Source: Pseudomonas sp. G2-4
GTDB lineage: Bacteria > Pseudomonadota > Gammaproteobacteria > Pseudomonadales > Pseudomonadaceae
Length of the DNA stretch: 64,000 nt
Direction of reading: 5' to 3'
Assembly: GCF_030064125.1 (NCBI RefSeq)
Contig: NZ_CP125957.1
Location: 1,984,001-2,048,000 of the forward strand
The notes beneath the pieces are model-generated. The model was not told the DNA's origin and ran no database searches. It saw only the letters and a program-made list of their open reading frames with translations. Below are positions 55,162-64,000 of this stretch, one piece after another. The translations under genes were made by a program, and so were the position numbers. Every line of letters begins with the position of its first letter. The stretch's first letter is position 1.

Positions 55162-56145
55162 TTACTGGGCGTCAGTCGCAGGAGCTTTTTCGCCGTGAGA
55201 CAGGCTGTAGACGTAGGCGGCCAGCAAGTGGACCTTGTCGTTGCCTTGCAAATCGGCCTGGGCAGGCATCTGGCCCTGGCGACCGTAGCGGATGGTCTGC
55301 TGCATCTGAGCGAAGCTCGAACCGTAGATGAAACCGGCCGGGTGCGTCAGGTCAGGTGCGCCCATGGCAGGCGTGCCTTTGCCAGCAGGGCCGTGACAGG
55401 CCACGCAGTTGGCGGCAAAGAGTTTCTGGCCATTGGCTGGATCGGCCTTGGCGCCTTCCGGCAGTTTGCGGCTGTGCAGGCTGGTCACCAAGTAGGCAGC
55501 CACGTCGGCGACGCCTTGCTCGCCGACCACGGCAGCCCAGCCCGGCATCACGGCGTGACGGCCGCCCATGATGGTGGTCTTGATGGTTTCTGGCTCACCG
55601 CCCCAGCGCCAGTCGGCGTCGGTCAGGTTAGGGAAACCATAGGCGCCCTTGGCGTCGGAACCGTGGCAAACCGAGCAGTTGGAGGCGAACAGACGGCCAC
55701 CCATCTTCAGGGCTTGCGGGTCCTTGGCGACTTCTTCAATCGGCATGGAGGCGAACTTGGCGAAGATCGGGCCGAACTTGGCGTCCGAACGCGCCATTTC
55801 CTTCTCCCACTCATGGACGCCCGTCCAGCCGGTCTGGCCGTTGGCGAAGGCGGTCTGCTTTTCGTTGTCCAGGTAGTTGTAACCTGGCAGCAGGCCTTTC
55901 CAGTTGCCCAGGCCAGGGTAGAGCACCAGGTAACCGAGGGCGAACACAATGGTGCCCACGAACAGCATGAACCACCATTTAGGCAGCGGGTTGTCGTACT
56001 CTTCGATGCCATCGAACGAGTGACCAACAGTCTCGTCCGTTTGTTCGGCGCGCTGGCCCTTGCGGGTCGACAGCAGCAGCCAGGTCAGGGCGAAGATCGT
56101 ACCCAGACTGAGGACTGTGACGTACAGACTCCAGAACGTAGTCAT
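55162..56145 (-). CDS. ccoP1: cbb3-type cytochrome c oxidase subunit III (diheme), first copy
   Basis: A 327-residue membrane-anchored diheme cytochrome c. The N-terminal helices ([17 protein letters not shown] and [17 protein letters not shown]) flank the [12 protein letters not shown] motif, and two heme-binding CxxCH sites follow: [11 protein letters not shown] and [11 protein letters not shown]. Met ligands are likely in the AVMPGW and GQMPAQ segments. It accepts electrons for the catalytic subunit. ATG overlaps the ccoQ1 stop (ATGA). Compared with the second copy it carries an extra stretch ([16 protein letters not shown]) after the second helix. Confidence 0.96.
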   Translation of the reverse strand: MTTFWSLYVTVLSLGTIFALTWLLLSTRKGQRAEQTDETVGHSFDGIEEYDNPLPKWWFMLFVGTIVFALGYLVLYPGLGNWKGLLPGYNYLDNEKQTAFANGQTGWTGVHEWEKEMARSDAKFGPIFAKFASMPIEEVAKDPQALKMGGRLFASNCSVCHGSDAKGAYGFPNLTDADWRWGGEPETIKTTIMGGRHAVMPGWAAVVGEQGVADVAAYLVTSLHSRKLPEGAKADPANGQKLFAANCVACHGPAGKGTPAMGAPDLTHPAGFIYGSSFAQMQQTIRYGRQGQMPAQADLQGNDKVHLLAAYVYSLSHGEKAPATDAQ

Positions 56146-56327
56146 TCTTTGTTACTCCTAGAAGCTTGCTCGACGTGCTTGATGGCTTCGGGATCATCCG
56201 CGAACGGCAGCAAGGTCGCGTCTTCAAACTCCGACTTGCGCTTGGGGCTGAACACCCACAGGGCCAGACCGATAAAGGCCACCATCACGACAACGGTGCC
56301 CAGGCCACGAATCATCCCGATATCCAT
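56142..56327 (-). CDS. ccoQ1: cbb3 oxidase subunit IV (CcoQ), first copy
   Basis: A 61-residue single-helix subunit that stabilises the oxidase. It has [20 protein letters not shown] and [21 protein letters not shown], both family features. ATG 56327 is preferred; a GTG at 56336 would extend it into the ccoO1 stop. Genes ccoO1, ccoQ1 and ccoP1 are packed with gaps of at most 5 bp. Confidence 0.93.
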   Translation of the reverse strand: MDIGMIRGLGTVVVMVAFIGLALWVFSPKRKSEFEDATLLPFADDPEAIKHVEQASRSNKE

Positions 56328-56332
56328 CCAGA

Positions 56333-56941
56333 TCACCGTTTGCTTTTGATGATGGTGCCCAGGCCTTGCAGATAGGCCACCAGCGCGTCCATTTCAGTCT
56401 TGCCCTTCACTGCATCCTTGGCACCGGCGATGTCTTCGTCGGTGTAAGGCACGCCCAGGGTACGCAAGACTTCCATTTTCTTGGCGGTGTCTTTGCCGTC
56501 GAGCTTGTTTTCTACGAGGAACGGGTAGGCCGGCATTTTCGACTCAGGCACGACGTTGCGCGGGTTGTACAAGTGCGCGCGTTGCCAGTCGTCGGAGTAG
56601 CGGCCGCCAACGCGGGCCAAGTCCGGGCCGGTACGTTTGGAACCCCAGAGGAACGGGTGGTCCCAGACGCTTTCACCGGCAACCGAGTAGTGGCCGTAGC
56701 GTTCGGTCTCGGCGCGGAACGGACGGATCATCTGCGAGTGGCAGCCGACACAACCGTTGGCGATGTAGATGTCGCGGCCTTCCAGTTCAAGGGCGGTGCG
56801 CGGCTTCATGCCTTCGACCGGCTTGTTGGTCACGTCCTGGAAAAACAGCGGAACGATCTGGGTCAGGCCGCCGATGCTGACGGCGATGACCATGAAGAAG
56901 GCCAGCAGGCCGATATTCTTCTCTACTGCTTCGTGCTTCAT
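56333..56941 (-). CDS. ccoO1: cbb3-type cytochrome c oxidase subunit II (monoheme), first copy
   Basis: A 202-residue membrane-anchored cytochrome c. An N-terminal helix ([20 protein letters not shown]) precedes the single heme site [20 protein letters not shown] and further conserved [20 protein letters not shown] and [10 protein letters not shown], where Met is a probable heme ligand. The ATG shares one base with the ccoN1 stop (TGATG). It is nearly the same as the second copy. Confidence 0.97.
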   Translation of the reverse strand: MKHEAVEKNIGLLAFFMVIAVSIGGLTQIVPLFFQDVTNKPVEGMKPRTALELEGRDIYIANGCVGCHSQMIRPFRAETERYGHYSVAGESVWDHPFLWGSKRTGPDLARVGGRYSDDWQRAHLYNPRNVVPESKMPAYPFLVENKLDGKDTAKKMEVLRTLGVPYTDEDIAGAKDAVKGKTEMDALVAYLQGLGTIIKSKR

Positions 56942-58383
56942 CAGTGAGCTCCAACTACGGCGATCTTGGCGGCGGCTTCAGCTTCAGCCGGGTCAGAGGC
57001 ACGAACGGTGCGATACACGTTGTAGGCCATGAACAGCATGCCGCTGGCGAAGAACGCGCCGCCCAAGGCACGCACGATGAAGCCAGGGTGGCTGGCTTGC
57101 AGCGCTTCGACGAACGAGTAGGTCAGGGTGCCGTCGTCGTTGATTGCACGCCACATCAGGCCCTGGGTGATGCCGTTGACCCACATCGAGGCGATGTAGA
57201 GCACGGTACCGATGGTCGCGAGCCAGAAGTGCGCGTTGATCAGGCTGGTGCTGTGCATCTGCGCACGACCGAACAGTTTCGGGATCATGTGGTAGATGGC
57301 GCCGATGGAAATCATCGCGACCCAGCCGAGGGCACCGGCGTGTACGTGGCCGATGGTCCAGTCGGTGTAGTGGCTCAAGGAGTTGACGGTCTTGATGGCC
57401 ATCATCGGGCCTTCGAAGGTCGACATGCCGTAGAACGCCAGGGAGACGACCAGGAAGCGCAGGATCGGGTCGGTGCGCAGCTTATGCCAGGCGCCCGAGA
57501 GGGTCATCATGCCGTTGATCATGCCGCCCCAGCTTGGCGCCAGCAGGATGATCGACATCGCCATGCCCAGGGACTGAGCCCAATCCGGCAGTGCGGTGTA
57601 GTGCAAGTGGTGCGGGCCGGCCCAGATGTACAGGGTGATCAGCGCCCAGAAGTGCACGATGGACAGGCGATAGGAATAGATCGGACGCTCGGCCTGTTTC
57701 GGCACGAAGTAGTACATCATCCCCAGGAAGCCGGTGGTCAGGAAGAAACCCACCGCGTTGTGGCCGTACCACCACTGGATCATCGCGTCGGTCGCACCCG
57801 AGTAGGCCGAGTACGACTTGAAGAAGCTGACCGGCAGGGAGGCGTGGTTGACGATGTGCAGCATGGCGGTCACGACGATGAAGGCACCGTAGAACCAGTT
57901 ACCGACATAGATGTGCTTGGTCTTGCGCTTGACGATGGTACCGAAGAACACCAGGCCGTAGGTCACCCAGACGATGGCCAGCAGGATAGCCAGGGGCCAT
58001 TCCAGCTCTGCGTATTCCTTGGTGGTGGTGTAACCCAGCGGCAAGGTAACGATGGCGCCGACGATCACCGCTTGCCAACCCCAGAAGGTGAAGGCCGCGA
58101 GGCTGTCGGAAATCAGTCGCGTTTGGCAGGTTCGCTGCACGACGTAATAGGAAGTGGCAAACAAAGCACAACCACCGAAGGCGAAGATCACCAGGTTGGT
58201 GTGCAGCGGGCGCAGGCGTCCAAACGTCGTCCATGGCAGATCGAAGTTCAACTCCGGCCAGACCAGTTGCGAGGCGATAAAGACACCGAGCCCCATGCCA
58301 AGGATCCCCCAGACCACCGTCATGATGGCGAACTGGCGGACTACCTTATAGTTATAAGCAGTCGGACTGATTGCTGTGCTCAT
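56941..58383 (-). CDS. ccoN1: cbb3-type cytochrome c oxidase catalytic subunit I, first copy
   Basis: A 480-residue heme-copper oxidase subunit with twelve transmembrane helices, reducing O2 to water with high affinity and pumping protons. Landmarks include [20 protein letters not shown] (heme His), [39 protein letters not shown] (copper His pair), and [20 protein letters not shown] with the heme His residues of helix X. The operon closest to ccoG corresponds to the more constitutive cco1 of P. aeruginosa. Its upstream region has only a degenerate Anr-like dyad. Confidence 0.97.
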   Translation of the reverse strand: MSTAISPTAYNYKVVRQFAIMTVVWGILGMGLGVFIASQLVWPELNFDLPWTTFGRLRPLHTNLVIFAFGGCALFATSYYVVQRTCQTRLISDSLAAFTFWGWQAVIVGAIVTLPLGYTTTKEYAELEWPLAILLAIVWVTYGLVFFGTIVKRKTKHIYVGNWFYGAFIVVTAMLHIVNHASLPVSFFKSYSAYSGATDAMIQWWYGHNAVGFFLTTGFLGMMYYFVPKQAERPIYSYRLSIVHFWALITLYIWAGPHHLHYTALPDWAQSLGMAMSIILLAPSWGGMINGMMTLSGAWHKLRTDPILRFLVVSLAFYGMSTFEGPMMAIKTVNSLSHYTDWTIGHVHAGALGWVAMISIGAIYHMIPKLFGRAQMHSTSLINAHFWLATIGTVLYIASMWVNGITQGLMWRAINDDGTLTYSFVEALQASHPGFIVRALGGAFFASGMLFMAYNVYRTVRASDPAEAEAAAKIAVVGAH

Positions 58384-58865
58384 TCTAAGGTTCCACGGTT
58401 TGGGTGTTTTATTAGGATAAAAATCGGTCGCAAGTATGGAGAAAGCGGGGGGTCATTGCAACGCGCCATGACCTGGGTCAATGCTTTCCAAAGCCGATTC
58501 TGCGGCCTTTCCATGTTCCGTGTAGGGACAAAATTGGCCCTCGGCAAAATGTCGCAACGAAGGAAAGAGGCGAGGGGGTCGGGTCGGTTGTAACGGGGTG
58601 TGTTGGAACACGACGTTCGGGAGATGCAAGGCAATGGTCGCAACAGCCGGTATCTACCTGCCTTTGCGGCCTTTTTTGCCGAACGGATTGTCGAACACAT
58701 CGGGTCGGGTCGACCTGAAACCGGCAGTCGCCAGTGCACGCAGGGTCAGCTTAGACCTGATTCCAGAGAACCGAAAGGCACGGGTGCGGAGGGTGCGACA
58801 ATGCGTCGCGCAGGGGCATGGAACCGCCGCACCCGGATGGATGCGGCTGTTCGTATGGTCAGGAT
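58384..58865. other. Intergenic region between cco1 and cco2, with cco1 promoter candidate
   Basis: Some 480 bases with no gene that I support. On the minus strand TTGCAA and CATACT lie 17 bases apart about 60-90 bases before ccoN1, a fair sigma70 match. Just upstream is TTGACCCAGGTCAT (58481-58468), which resembles an Anr box but has three mismatches. The right half, near the ccoP2 stop, contains only small frames without ribosome binding sites, and no terminator with a clear T run was found. Confidence 0.5.
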
Positions 58866-59819
58866 TTATTCGCTTTTGCTTTGAGCTTGCAGGGGTTCGG
58901 TGCCCGCATTGTGGGACAGGCTGTAGACGTAGGCGGCCAGCAGTTGCACCTTGTCATTGCCAAGCAGTTCATTCTGCGCCGGCATATGGCCCTGGCGACC
59001 ATGGCGAATGGTCTGCTGCAGTTGGGCCAGGCTGGTGCCATAGATGAAGCCGGCTGGTTGCGTCAGGTTTGGCGCGCCCATGGCTTCGGTACCCTGGCCG
59101 TTGGCGCCGTGGCAGGCGACGCAGGTGGTGTTGTAGGCCAGCTGGCCGGCTTGCAGGTCGGCACCGCTGTCTGCCGGTAGAGGCAGGCCCGCCAGATCGT
59201 GGCGTACATACGCGGCTACGTTCTTGACTCCTGCGTCCCCCAGTACTTCGCCCCACGCTGGCATCGCCGCCATGCGACCGCCCAGGATGGTGGTCTTGAT
59301 GGTGTCGGCGGCACCGCCCCAACGCCAGTTGCTGTCGGCCAGGTTCGGGAAACCGAAGGCACCCTTGGCGTCCGAGCCGTGGCAGACCGAGCAGTTGGAG
59401 GCAAACAAGCGGCCGCCCATTTTCAGTGCCTGCGGGTCCTTGGCGACCTCTTCCACTGGCATGGCGGCGAATTTGGCGAAGATCGGTCCGAACCGGGCGT
59501 CGGCCTTGGCCATTTCCTTTTCCCATTCATGGGCGCCAGTCCAGCCATTCTCGTAGCCCGGCAGGATACCTTTCCAGTTACCCAGGCCCGGATACAGGAC
59601 CAGATAGCCGACTGAAAACACCAGGGTGCCGGCGAACAACAGGAACCACCACTGCGGCAGCGGGTTGTCGTATTCCTCGATGCCGTCGAAGCTGTGGCCC
59701 ATGGTCTGGTCGACGCTGCCCTTGGTCTCGCCCTTACGGGTAGCAATCAGCAGCCAGGTCAGGCCAATCAGGCTGCCGATGGTCAGTACGCAGATCCACG
59801 TACTCCAGAAGGTGGTCAT
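58866..59819 (-). CDS. ccoP2: cbb3-type cytochrome c oxidase subunit III (diheme), second copy
   Basis: A 317-residue diheme cytochrome c with the same layout as the first copy: two N-terminal helices around [15 protein letters not shown], then [11 protein letters not shown] and [11 protein letters not shown] heme sites. It is ten residues shorter because the insert after the second helix is missing. ATG overlaps the ccoQ2 stop. It belongs to the cco2 operon whose promoter has a perfect Anr box. Confidence 0.96.
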   Translation of the reverse strand: MTTFWSTWICVLTIGSLIGLTWLLIATRKGETKGSVDQTMGHSFDGIEEYDNPLPQWWFLLFAGTLVFSVGYLVLYPGLGNWKGILPGYENGWTGAHEWEKEMAKADARFGPIFAKFAAMPVEEVAKDPQALKMGGRLFASNCSVCHGSDAKGAFGFPNLADSNWRWGGAADTIKTTILGGRMAAMPAWGEVLGDAGVKNVAAYVRHDLAGLPLPADSGADLQAGQLAYNTTCVACHGANGQGTEAMGAPNLTQPAGFIYGTSLAQLQQTIRHGRQGHMPAQNELLGNDKVQLLAAYVYSLSHNAGTEPLQAQSKSE

Positions 59820-60019
59820 GGCCGGGTACTCCTTGGTGCAGGGTCTTGGGGGGTGGCGATGTCGACGGGTGGCTCATCGGCGAACGGCAGCAGGCGCGCT
59901 TCGGCGAACTCTGAACGGCGCTTGCTGCTGAATACCCACAGGGTCAGGCCGATGAAAGCGATAAACACCACGACGGTGCCCAGGCCGCGAATCATTCCAG
60001 TACTCATTTCAAGAACCAT
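59816..60019 (-). CDS. ccoQ2: cbb3 oxidase subunit IV (CcoQ), second copy
   Basis: A 67-residue single-helix subunit: [20 protein letters not shown] and [21 protein letters not shown] match the first copy, but the C-terminal tail is longer and Pro-rich ([18 protein letters not shown]). GAGG precedes the ATG at 60019 by seven bases; ATG 60007 is a shorter alternative. Confidence 0.92.
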   Translation of the reverse strand: MVLEMSTGMIRGLGTVVVFIAFIGLTLWVFSSKRRSEFAEARLLPFADEPPVDIATPQDPAPRSTRP

Positions 60020-60022
60020 GGC

Positions 60023-60631
60023 TCACCTCTTGCTCTTGATGGCAGTGCCGAGCACTTGCAGGTAGGCCACCAGTGCGTCCATTTCGGTCTTGCCTTTGAG
60101 CGAGGCCACGCTGGCGGTGATGTCATCGTCGGTGTACGGCACACCCAACGTGCGCATGGTGCGCAGCTTGGTTTCGGTGTGGCTGCTGTCTACCGCCTGG
60201 GTTACCAGCCATGGATAGGCCGGCATTTTCGACTCGGGCACGACGTTGCGTGGGTTGTACAAGTGGGCCCGATGCCAGTCATCGGAGTAGCGTGCGCCAA
60301 CCCGGGCCAAGTCCGGCCCGGTACGCTTGGAACCCCACAGGAACGGGTGGTCCCAGACACTTTCACCGGCCACCGAGTAGTGGCCGTAGCGCTCGGTCTC
60401 GGCACGGAACGGACGGATCATCTGCGAGTGGCAGCCAACGCAACCTTCGCGGATGTAGATGTCACGGCCTTCCAGTTGCAGCGCGGTATAAGGCTTCATG
60501 CCATCCACCGGTTTATTGGTCACGTCCTGGAAGAACAGCGGCACGATCTGGGTCAGGCCGCCAATGCTCACGGCCAGGACCATCAGCAGCATCAGCAGGC
60601 CGACGTTTTTTTCGATTGTTTCGTGTTTCAT
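60023..60631 (-). CDS. ccoO2: cbb3-type cytochrome c oxidase subunit II (monoheme), second copy
   Basis: A 202-residue cytochrome c nearly identical in its core to the first copy, with heme site [20 protein letters not shown] and [20 protein letters not shown]. Differences cluster in the first 40 residues and around [15 protein letters not shown]. It starts 10 bp after ccoN2 ends, where the first operon has a one-base overlap. Confidence 0.97.
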   Translation of the reverse strand: MKHETIEKNVGLLMLLMVLAVSIGGLTQIVPLFFQDVTNKPVDGMKPYTALQLEGRDIYIREGCVGCHSQMIRPFRAETERYGHYSVAGESVWDHPFLWGSKRTGPDLARVGARYSDDWHRAHLYNPRNVVPESKMPAYPWLVTQAVDSSHTETKLRTMRTLGVPYTDDDITASVASLKGKTEMDALVAYLQVLGTAIKSKR

Positions 60632-60641
60632 GGTGGACTCC

Positions 60642-62066
60642 TCAGGCCATCTGCGCGGCAGCGGCGGCTTCGGCAGGCTGGTAGGCCCGCACTGTGCGCC
60701 AGGTGTTGTAGGCCATCAGCAGCATGCCGAGGAGGAAGATCGCCCCGCCTGCCAGCCGTACGACGAAGCCTGGGTGGCTGGCCACCAGTGTTTCGACGAA
60801 GGAGTAGGTCAGCGTGCCGTCCTCGTTCACCGCGCGCCACATCAGGCCCTGGGCAATGCCGTTGACCCACATGGAGGCGATGTACAGCACGGTGCCGATG
60901 GTCGCGAGCCAGAAGTGCGCGTTGATCAGGCCGATGCTGTGCATCTGTGCCCGGCCGAAGACTTTCGGGATCATGTGATACAGCGCACCGATGGAGATCA
61001 TCGCCACCCAGCCAAGGGCGCCGGCGTGTACGTGGCCGATGGTCCAGTCGGTGTAGTGAGAGAGGGCGTTGACGGTCTTGATCGCCATCATCGGACCTTC
61101 AAAGGTCGACATGCCGTAGAACGCCAGGGACACCACCAGGAAACGCAGGATCGGGTCGCTGCGCAATTTATGCCAGGCGCCCGAAAGGGTCATCATGCCG
61201 TTGATCATGCCGCCCCAGCTTGGCGCCAGGAGGATCAGCGACATCACCATGCCCAGCGACTGCGCCCAGTCCGGCAGCGCGGTGTAGTGCAAGTGGTGCG
61301 GGCCGGCCCAGATGTACAGGGTGATCAGCGCCCAGAAGTGCACGATGGACAAGCGATAGGAATACACCGGGCGTTCGGCCTGCTTCGGCACGAAGTAGTA
61401 CATCATCCCGAGGAAGCCTGCGGTGAGGAAGAAGCCCACGGCGTTGTGGCCATACCACCATTGCACCATCGCGTCGGTCGCACCGCCATAGGCCGAATAG
61501 GACTTGGTGAAACTCACTGGCAACTCGGCGTTATTGATCAGGTGCAGGATCGCCACGGTGATAATGAACGCGCCGAAGAACCAGTTACCGACATAGATAT
61601 GCTTGGTCTTGCGCTTGGCCAGCGTACCGAAGAATACGATGGCATAGGTGACCCAGACGATGGTGATGAGAATGTCGATCGGCCATTCCAGCTCGGCGTA
61701 CTCCTTGGAACTGGTGTAGCCCAGCGGCAGACTGATGGCCGCCAACAGGATCACCAATTGCCAGCCCCAGAAGCAGAACGCCGCCAGTTTCGGGGCGAAC
61801 AATTGAGTCTGGCAGGTGCGTTGCACCGAATAGAACGAACTGGCGAACAATGCGCAGCCGCCAAAGGCGAAGATCACCGCGTTGGTGTGCAGTGGGCGCA
61901 GGCGGCCGAAGCTGGTCCATGGCAAATCGAAGTTGAGTTGTGGCCAGACCAATTGGGCGGCGAGAAAAACCCCGAGCCCCATGCCGACGATGCCCCACAC
62001 CACCGTCATAATGGCGAATTGGCGGACCACCTTGTAGTTGTAGGCGGTACTGATAGAAGTGTTCAT
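60642..62066 (-). CDS. ccoN2: cbb3-type cytochrome c oxidase catalytic subunit I, second copy
   Basis: A 474-residue catalytic subunit, close paralogue of CcoN1. Metal-site motifs are unchanged: [39 protein letters not shown] and [20 protein letters not shown]. The two copies diverge mainly in the first ~200 residues and the C-terminal ~40. ATG 62066 gives [20 protein letters not shown]; a longer open frame to 62633 on this strand is antisense to the neighbouring hydrolase gene and is rejected. Anr control is expected from the box at 62188-62201. Confidence 0.97.
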   Translation of the reverse strand: MNTSISTAYNYKVVRQFAIMTVVWGIVGMGLGVFLAAQLVWPQLNFDLPWTSFGRLRPLHTNAVIFAFGGCALFASSFYSVQRTCQTQLFAPKLAAFCFWGWQLVILLAAISLPLGYTSSKEYAELEWPIDILITIVWVTYAIVFFGTLAKRKTKHIYVGNWFFGAFIITVAILHLINNAELPVSFTKSYSAYGGATDAMVQWWYGHNAVGFFLTAGFLGMMYYFVPKQAERPVYSYRLSIVHFWALITLYIWAGPHHLHYTALPDWAQSLGMVMSLILLAPSWGGMINGMMTLSGAWHKLRSDPILRFLVVSLAFYGMSTFEGPMMAIKTVNALSHYTDWTIGHVHAGALGWVAMISIGALYHMIPKVFGRAQMHSIGLINAHFWLATIGTVLYIASMWVNGIAQGLMWRAVNEDGTLTYSFVETLVASHPGFVVRLAGGAIFLLGMLLMAYNTWRTVRAYQPAEAAAAAQMA

Positions 62067-62162
62067 GGTTCCCCATCCACGGTTCAGCCGAAGTGAGCGC
62101 CTGCGCAAGGCAGTGCGGCGTCCTTCGCCTGGAGTTATAGGCAGACTAAAAGCGAGGTCAGC

Positions 62163-62849
62163 ATGGACAAACAGCACAAGGCCAGTATTGATAGAGATCA
62201 ATGGGCGCGATGTGTGGCCGAACACGGCTGGCTCTGGACCGCCGGGCAATCGGCCGTTGGCACCGAGCCACCGACCCTGATCCTGGCCCACGGCGCGGGT
62301 GCGCCGATGGACAGCGGCTTCATGGCGGAAATGGCCGCGCGCCTTGCCGCGCATGGCATCAACGTGTTGCGCTTCGAGTTTCCCTACATGGCTCAACGAC
62401 GTTTGGATGGGGGCAAGCGCCCACCCAACCCGGCGCCGAAGCTGCTGGAGTGCTGGCGTGAGGTGTACGCCACGGTGCGGCCTTATGTCGCTGGGCGGCT
62501 GGCCATTGGCGGCAAGTCCATGGGCGGGCGCATGGCGAGCCTGGTAGCCGATGAATTGGGCGTCGACGCGCTGGTGTGCCTGGGGTATCCCTTCTATGCA
62601 GTGGGCAAACCGGAGAAACCGCGGGTCGAGCACCTGGCGGGATTGAAGACCCCCACCTTGATCGTCCAGGGCGAGCGCGATGCGCTGGGTAACCGGGAGG
62701 CGGTGCAGGGTTATGACTTGTCACCGGGCATCGAGGTGATGTGGCTGGTAGCGGGGGATCACAACCTGAAGCCGCTGAAGGCTTCGGGGTTTAGTCATGA
62801 GCAGCATTTGGAGGCTGCGGCGGGCAAGGTGGCTGCGTTTCTTCAGTAG
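62163..62849 (+). CDS. Alpha/beta hydrolase (KANL3/Tex30-like)
   Basis: A 228-residue predicted hydrolase. The nucleophile elbow is [11 protein letters not shown] (Ser near residue 121), the oxyanion region is [16 protein letters not shown], and [15 protein letters not shown] with GDHNLKP supplies the probable Asp and His. This matches the small hydrolase family related to KANL3/Tex30; the substrate is unknown. ATG 62163 has GAGG five bases upstream. The first 13 codons contain the perfect Anr box of the divergent cco2 operon. If a later start were used, the box would be intergenic. Confidence 0.85.
   Translation: MDKQHKASIDRDQWARCVAEHGWLWTAGQSAVGTEPPTLILAHGAGAPMDSGFMAEMAARLAAHGINVLRFEFPYMAQRRLDGGKRPPNPAPKLLECWREVYATVRPYVAGRLAIGGKSMGGRMASLVADELGVDALVCLGYPFYAVGKPEKPRVEHLAGLKTPTLIVQGERDALGNREAVQGYDLSPGIEVMWLVAGDHNLKPLKASGFSHEQHLEAAAGKVAAFLQ
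62188..62201 (-). promoter_or_regulatory. Perfect Anr/FNR box of the cco2 operon
   Basis: TTGATAGAGATCAA matches the consensus TTGATNNNNATCAA at all ten positions, about 122-135 bases upstream of ccoN2. It falls within the first codons of the divergent hydrolase gene. Confidence 0.8.
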
Positions 62850-62873
62850 GTTCTTTGCTGGTTGTCATGGCCT

Positions 62874-62959
62874 CATCGCGAGCAGGCTCGCTCCCACAAT
62901 TGGAAATGTATTTGAATGAACATCCTTGATCCCCTGTGGGAGCGAGCTTGCTCGCGATA
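62874..62959. repeat. REP pair, type B, inward configuration
   Basis: ATCGCGAGCAGGCTCGCTCC on the left and TGTGGGAGCGAGCTTGCTCG on the right around an AT-rich spacer, between the convergent hydrolase and aer genes. Confidence 0.85.
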
Positions 62960-62975
62960 GCGGTCTCTCAAGCAA

Positions 62976-63011
62976 TAAAAAACCCGGAAGCTTTCGCTGT
63001 CCGGGTTTTTT
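62976..63011 (-). terminator. Bidirectional terminator at the end of aer
   Basis: CCCGGA and TCCGGG form a stem flanked by six A residues on one side and a T run on the other, so it can end transcripts from both strands, about 17 bases after the aer stop. Confidence 0.85.
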
Positions 63012-63027
63012 ATGAGGCAGGCGTCTG

Positions 63028-64000
63028 TCAGCGGTTGAACCGCTCCACCAACGAATACTGCGTATTCGCCGTACGGGTCAGTTCTTCGCTCAGCAGCGCC
63101 GAGCTGTGGGCCTGGCCCGAGGTCTGGTCAGCCAGCGCCGAGATGTTGCTGATGTTGCGGCTGATCTCCTCGGCCACCGAGCTTTGTTCCTCGGTGGCGG
63201 CGGCGATCTGGGTGGTCATGTCGGTGATGTGGGCCACCGCTTCGCTGATGCCCACCAGGGCCTGGTCCGCTTCCATGACCCGCGCCACGCCCTCTTCGGC
63301 CTGGCGGTGGCCGGCGTCCATGGTCTGCACGGCGTTGGTCGCGGTTTGCTGGAGCTTGGCGATCAAGGCATGAATCTGCCCGGTGGATTCGCTGGTACGT
63401 TGCGCCAATTGCCGCACTTCATCGGCCACCACCGCAAAACCGCGACCCATTTCCCCGGCTCGGGCCGCTTCGATGGCGGCGTTGAGGGCCAGCAGGTTGG
63501 TCTGGTCGGCAATACCCTTGATCACGTCCACCACGCCACCGATCTCGTCGCTGTCCTTGGCCAGTTGGGTCACGGTCTGGCCGGTTTCGCCGACGACCAC
63601 CGACAGGCGCTCGATGGCTTCGCGGGTTTCCCCGGCGATGTCGCGGCCGCGGCTGGTCAAGCGATTGGCTTCCTGGGTAGCGTCGGCCGTGCGCTGCACG
63701 TGGCTGGCGACTTCCTGGGTGGTCGCGGCCATCTGGTTGACCGCTGTGGCGACTTGCTCGGTTTCGACGCGCTGGCGTTCCAGGCCGCTGGAGCTGTCGT
63801 GGGCCAGGGTGTTGGACTGTCGGGCCTGCTCGTTAAGATGCTCGGCGGTGTCCTGCAGGCGGGTCAGGCAGGTTTTCAGGCGCGCTTCCTGGCTGAGGAT
63901 CGACATCTCCAGGCGCGCCTGGGCGCCGCGGCTGTCGGTATACATCCGGGCGATCAGCGGATCGGAGGTGGTTTGCTCGGCCAGGCGCAACAGGCGCTTG
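63028..64000 (-). CDS. aer: Aerotaxis receptor Aer, C-terminal signalling part (truncated by window edge)
   Basis: The frame stays open to the last base, so the N-terminus lies outside. The visible 320-odd residues are the signalling half of a chemoreceptor: a helical linker ([14 protein letters not shown] and [17 protein letters not shown]) and the MCP hairpin tip with [20 protein letters not shown] and [20 protein letters not shown], which binds CheA and CheW. Aer senses redox state through an FAD-PAS domain, which would be upstream. The call as Aer rests on position after cco2, as in P. aeruginosa, and on the [20 protein letters not shown] linker; another MCP is possible. Confidence 0.8.
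   Translation of the reverse strand, partial: KRLLRLAEQTTSDPLIARMYTDSRGAQARLEMSILSQEARLKTCLTRLQDTAEHLNEQARQSNTLAHDSSSGLERQRVETEQVATAVNQMAATTQEVASHVQRTADATQEANRLTSRGRDIAGETREAIERLSVVVGETGQTVTQLAKDSDEIGGVVDVIKGIADQTNLLALNAAIEAARAGEMGRGFAVVADEVRQLAQRTSESTGQIHALIAKLQQTATNAVQTMDAGHRQAEEGVARVMEADQALVGISEAVAHITDMTTQIAAATEEQSSVAEEISRNISNISALADQTSGQAHSSALLSEELTRTANTQYSLVERFNR

Noticed and set aside
56944..58593. Long open frame on the plus strand antisense to ccoN1
   Set aside because: It is a codon-phase shadow of the GC-rich ccoN1 gene, rich in His, Arg, Gln and Gly, with no family features or ribosome binding site.
58598..59047. Plus-strand frame between the two oxidase operons
   Set aside because: It starts in intergenic sequence and runs antisense into ccoP2, with no recognisable product.
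60498..62096. Long open frame on the plus strand antisense to ccoN2
   Set aside because: Same shadow pattern as opposite ccoN1; its composition mirrors the conserved oxidase gene.
62067..62633. N-terminal extension of ccoN2
   Set aside because: It would run antisense through the hydrolase gene and does not resemble any CcoN N-terminus; the family start is at 62066.

Overview
The window reads as chromosome of a fluorescent Pseudomonas, most likely of the P. fluorescens group. The evidence is gene order and protein content. The blocks xdhABC-guaD, smc-zipA-ligA, ffs, dnaX-ybaB-recR and apt-anr-hemN-ccoSIHG, followed by two tandem cbb3 oxidase operons and aer, match the arrangement I know from Pseudomonas. 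GC-rich codon use and many short REP-type inverted repeats between genes fit too. No plasmid, phage or transposase gene is visible.

Layout. (1) 1-5274 holds one part of an SPI-1/Inv-Mxi-Spa-type type III secretion system: the C-terminal end of a HilA-like TPR regulator, an IagB-type lytic transglycosylase, then prgH-prgI-prgJ-prgK-orgA-orgB and a small gene in the orgC position. A convergent, unrecognised hydrophobic protein (5481-6962) adjoins it and is a candidate secreted protein. (2) 7185-16227 is mostly housekeeping: pyrD, rmf (with a run of stem-loops in its leader), rlmL, a CHASE-PAS-GGDEF diguanylate cyclase, dacB (PBP4) and yggL. (3) 16386-25894 is purine catabolism: a BenE-type transporter, a GntR/FCD regulator, guanine deaminase, xdhC, xdhB, xdhA and a second GntR regulator. 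A sigma70-like xdhA promoter carries two tandem TGAC-N6-GTCA dyads. (4) 25897-32981 carries smc, zipA and ligA. (5) 33215-39403 is more variable: a zinc metallopeptidase-like protein, an orphan FN3-like small protein, the 4.5S SRP RNA, a DUF4823-type lipoprotein, an XRE regulator, a GGDEF-EAL protein with degraded motifs, and a periplasmic solute-binding protein. (6) 39547-44684 carries dnaX, ybaB, an MDR oxidoreductase, recR and apt. (7) 44761-64000 is a microaerobic respiration block: anr, hemN, a TauE/SafE-like membrane protein, ccoS, ccoI, ccoH, ccoG, cco1 (ccoN1O1Q1P1), cco2 (ccoN2O2Q2P2), an alpha/beta hydrolase and the 3' part of the aerotaxis receptor gene aer.

How the genes work together. 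In the last block Anr senses low oxygen. Sequences resembling Anr boxes lie upstream of hemN, ccoG and ccoN2, and the ccoN2 box is a perfect match. HemN makes heme precursor without oxygen, CcoI/CcoG/CcoH/CcoS assemble the copper-heme oxidases, and Aer steers the cell along oxygen or redox gradients. Between ccoG and ccoP1 sits what looks like an accessory insertion: a divergent secreted metallophosphoesterase-like protein and a Phd-PIN toxin-antitoxin pair. In the purine block GuaD makes xanthine from guanine and XdhABC oxidises it to urate.

Limits. All calls rest on reading the sequence and recalling families; no database search was run. Starts were moved inward from the longest open frames where a ribosome binding site or family N-terminus supported this. 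Promoters and operators are pattern matches, not measurements.
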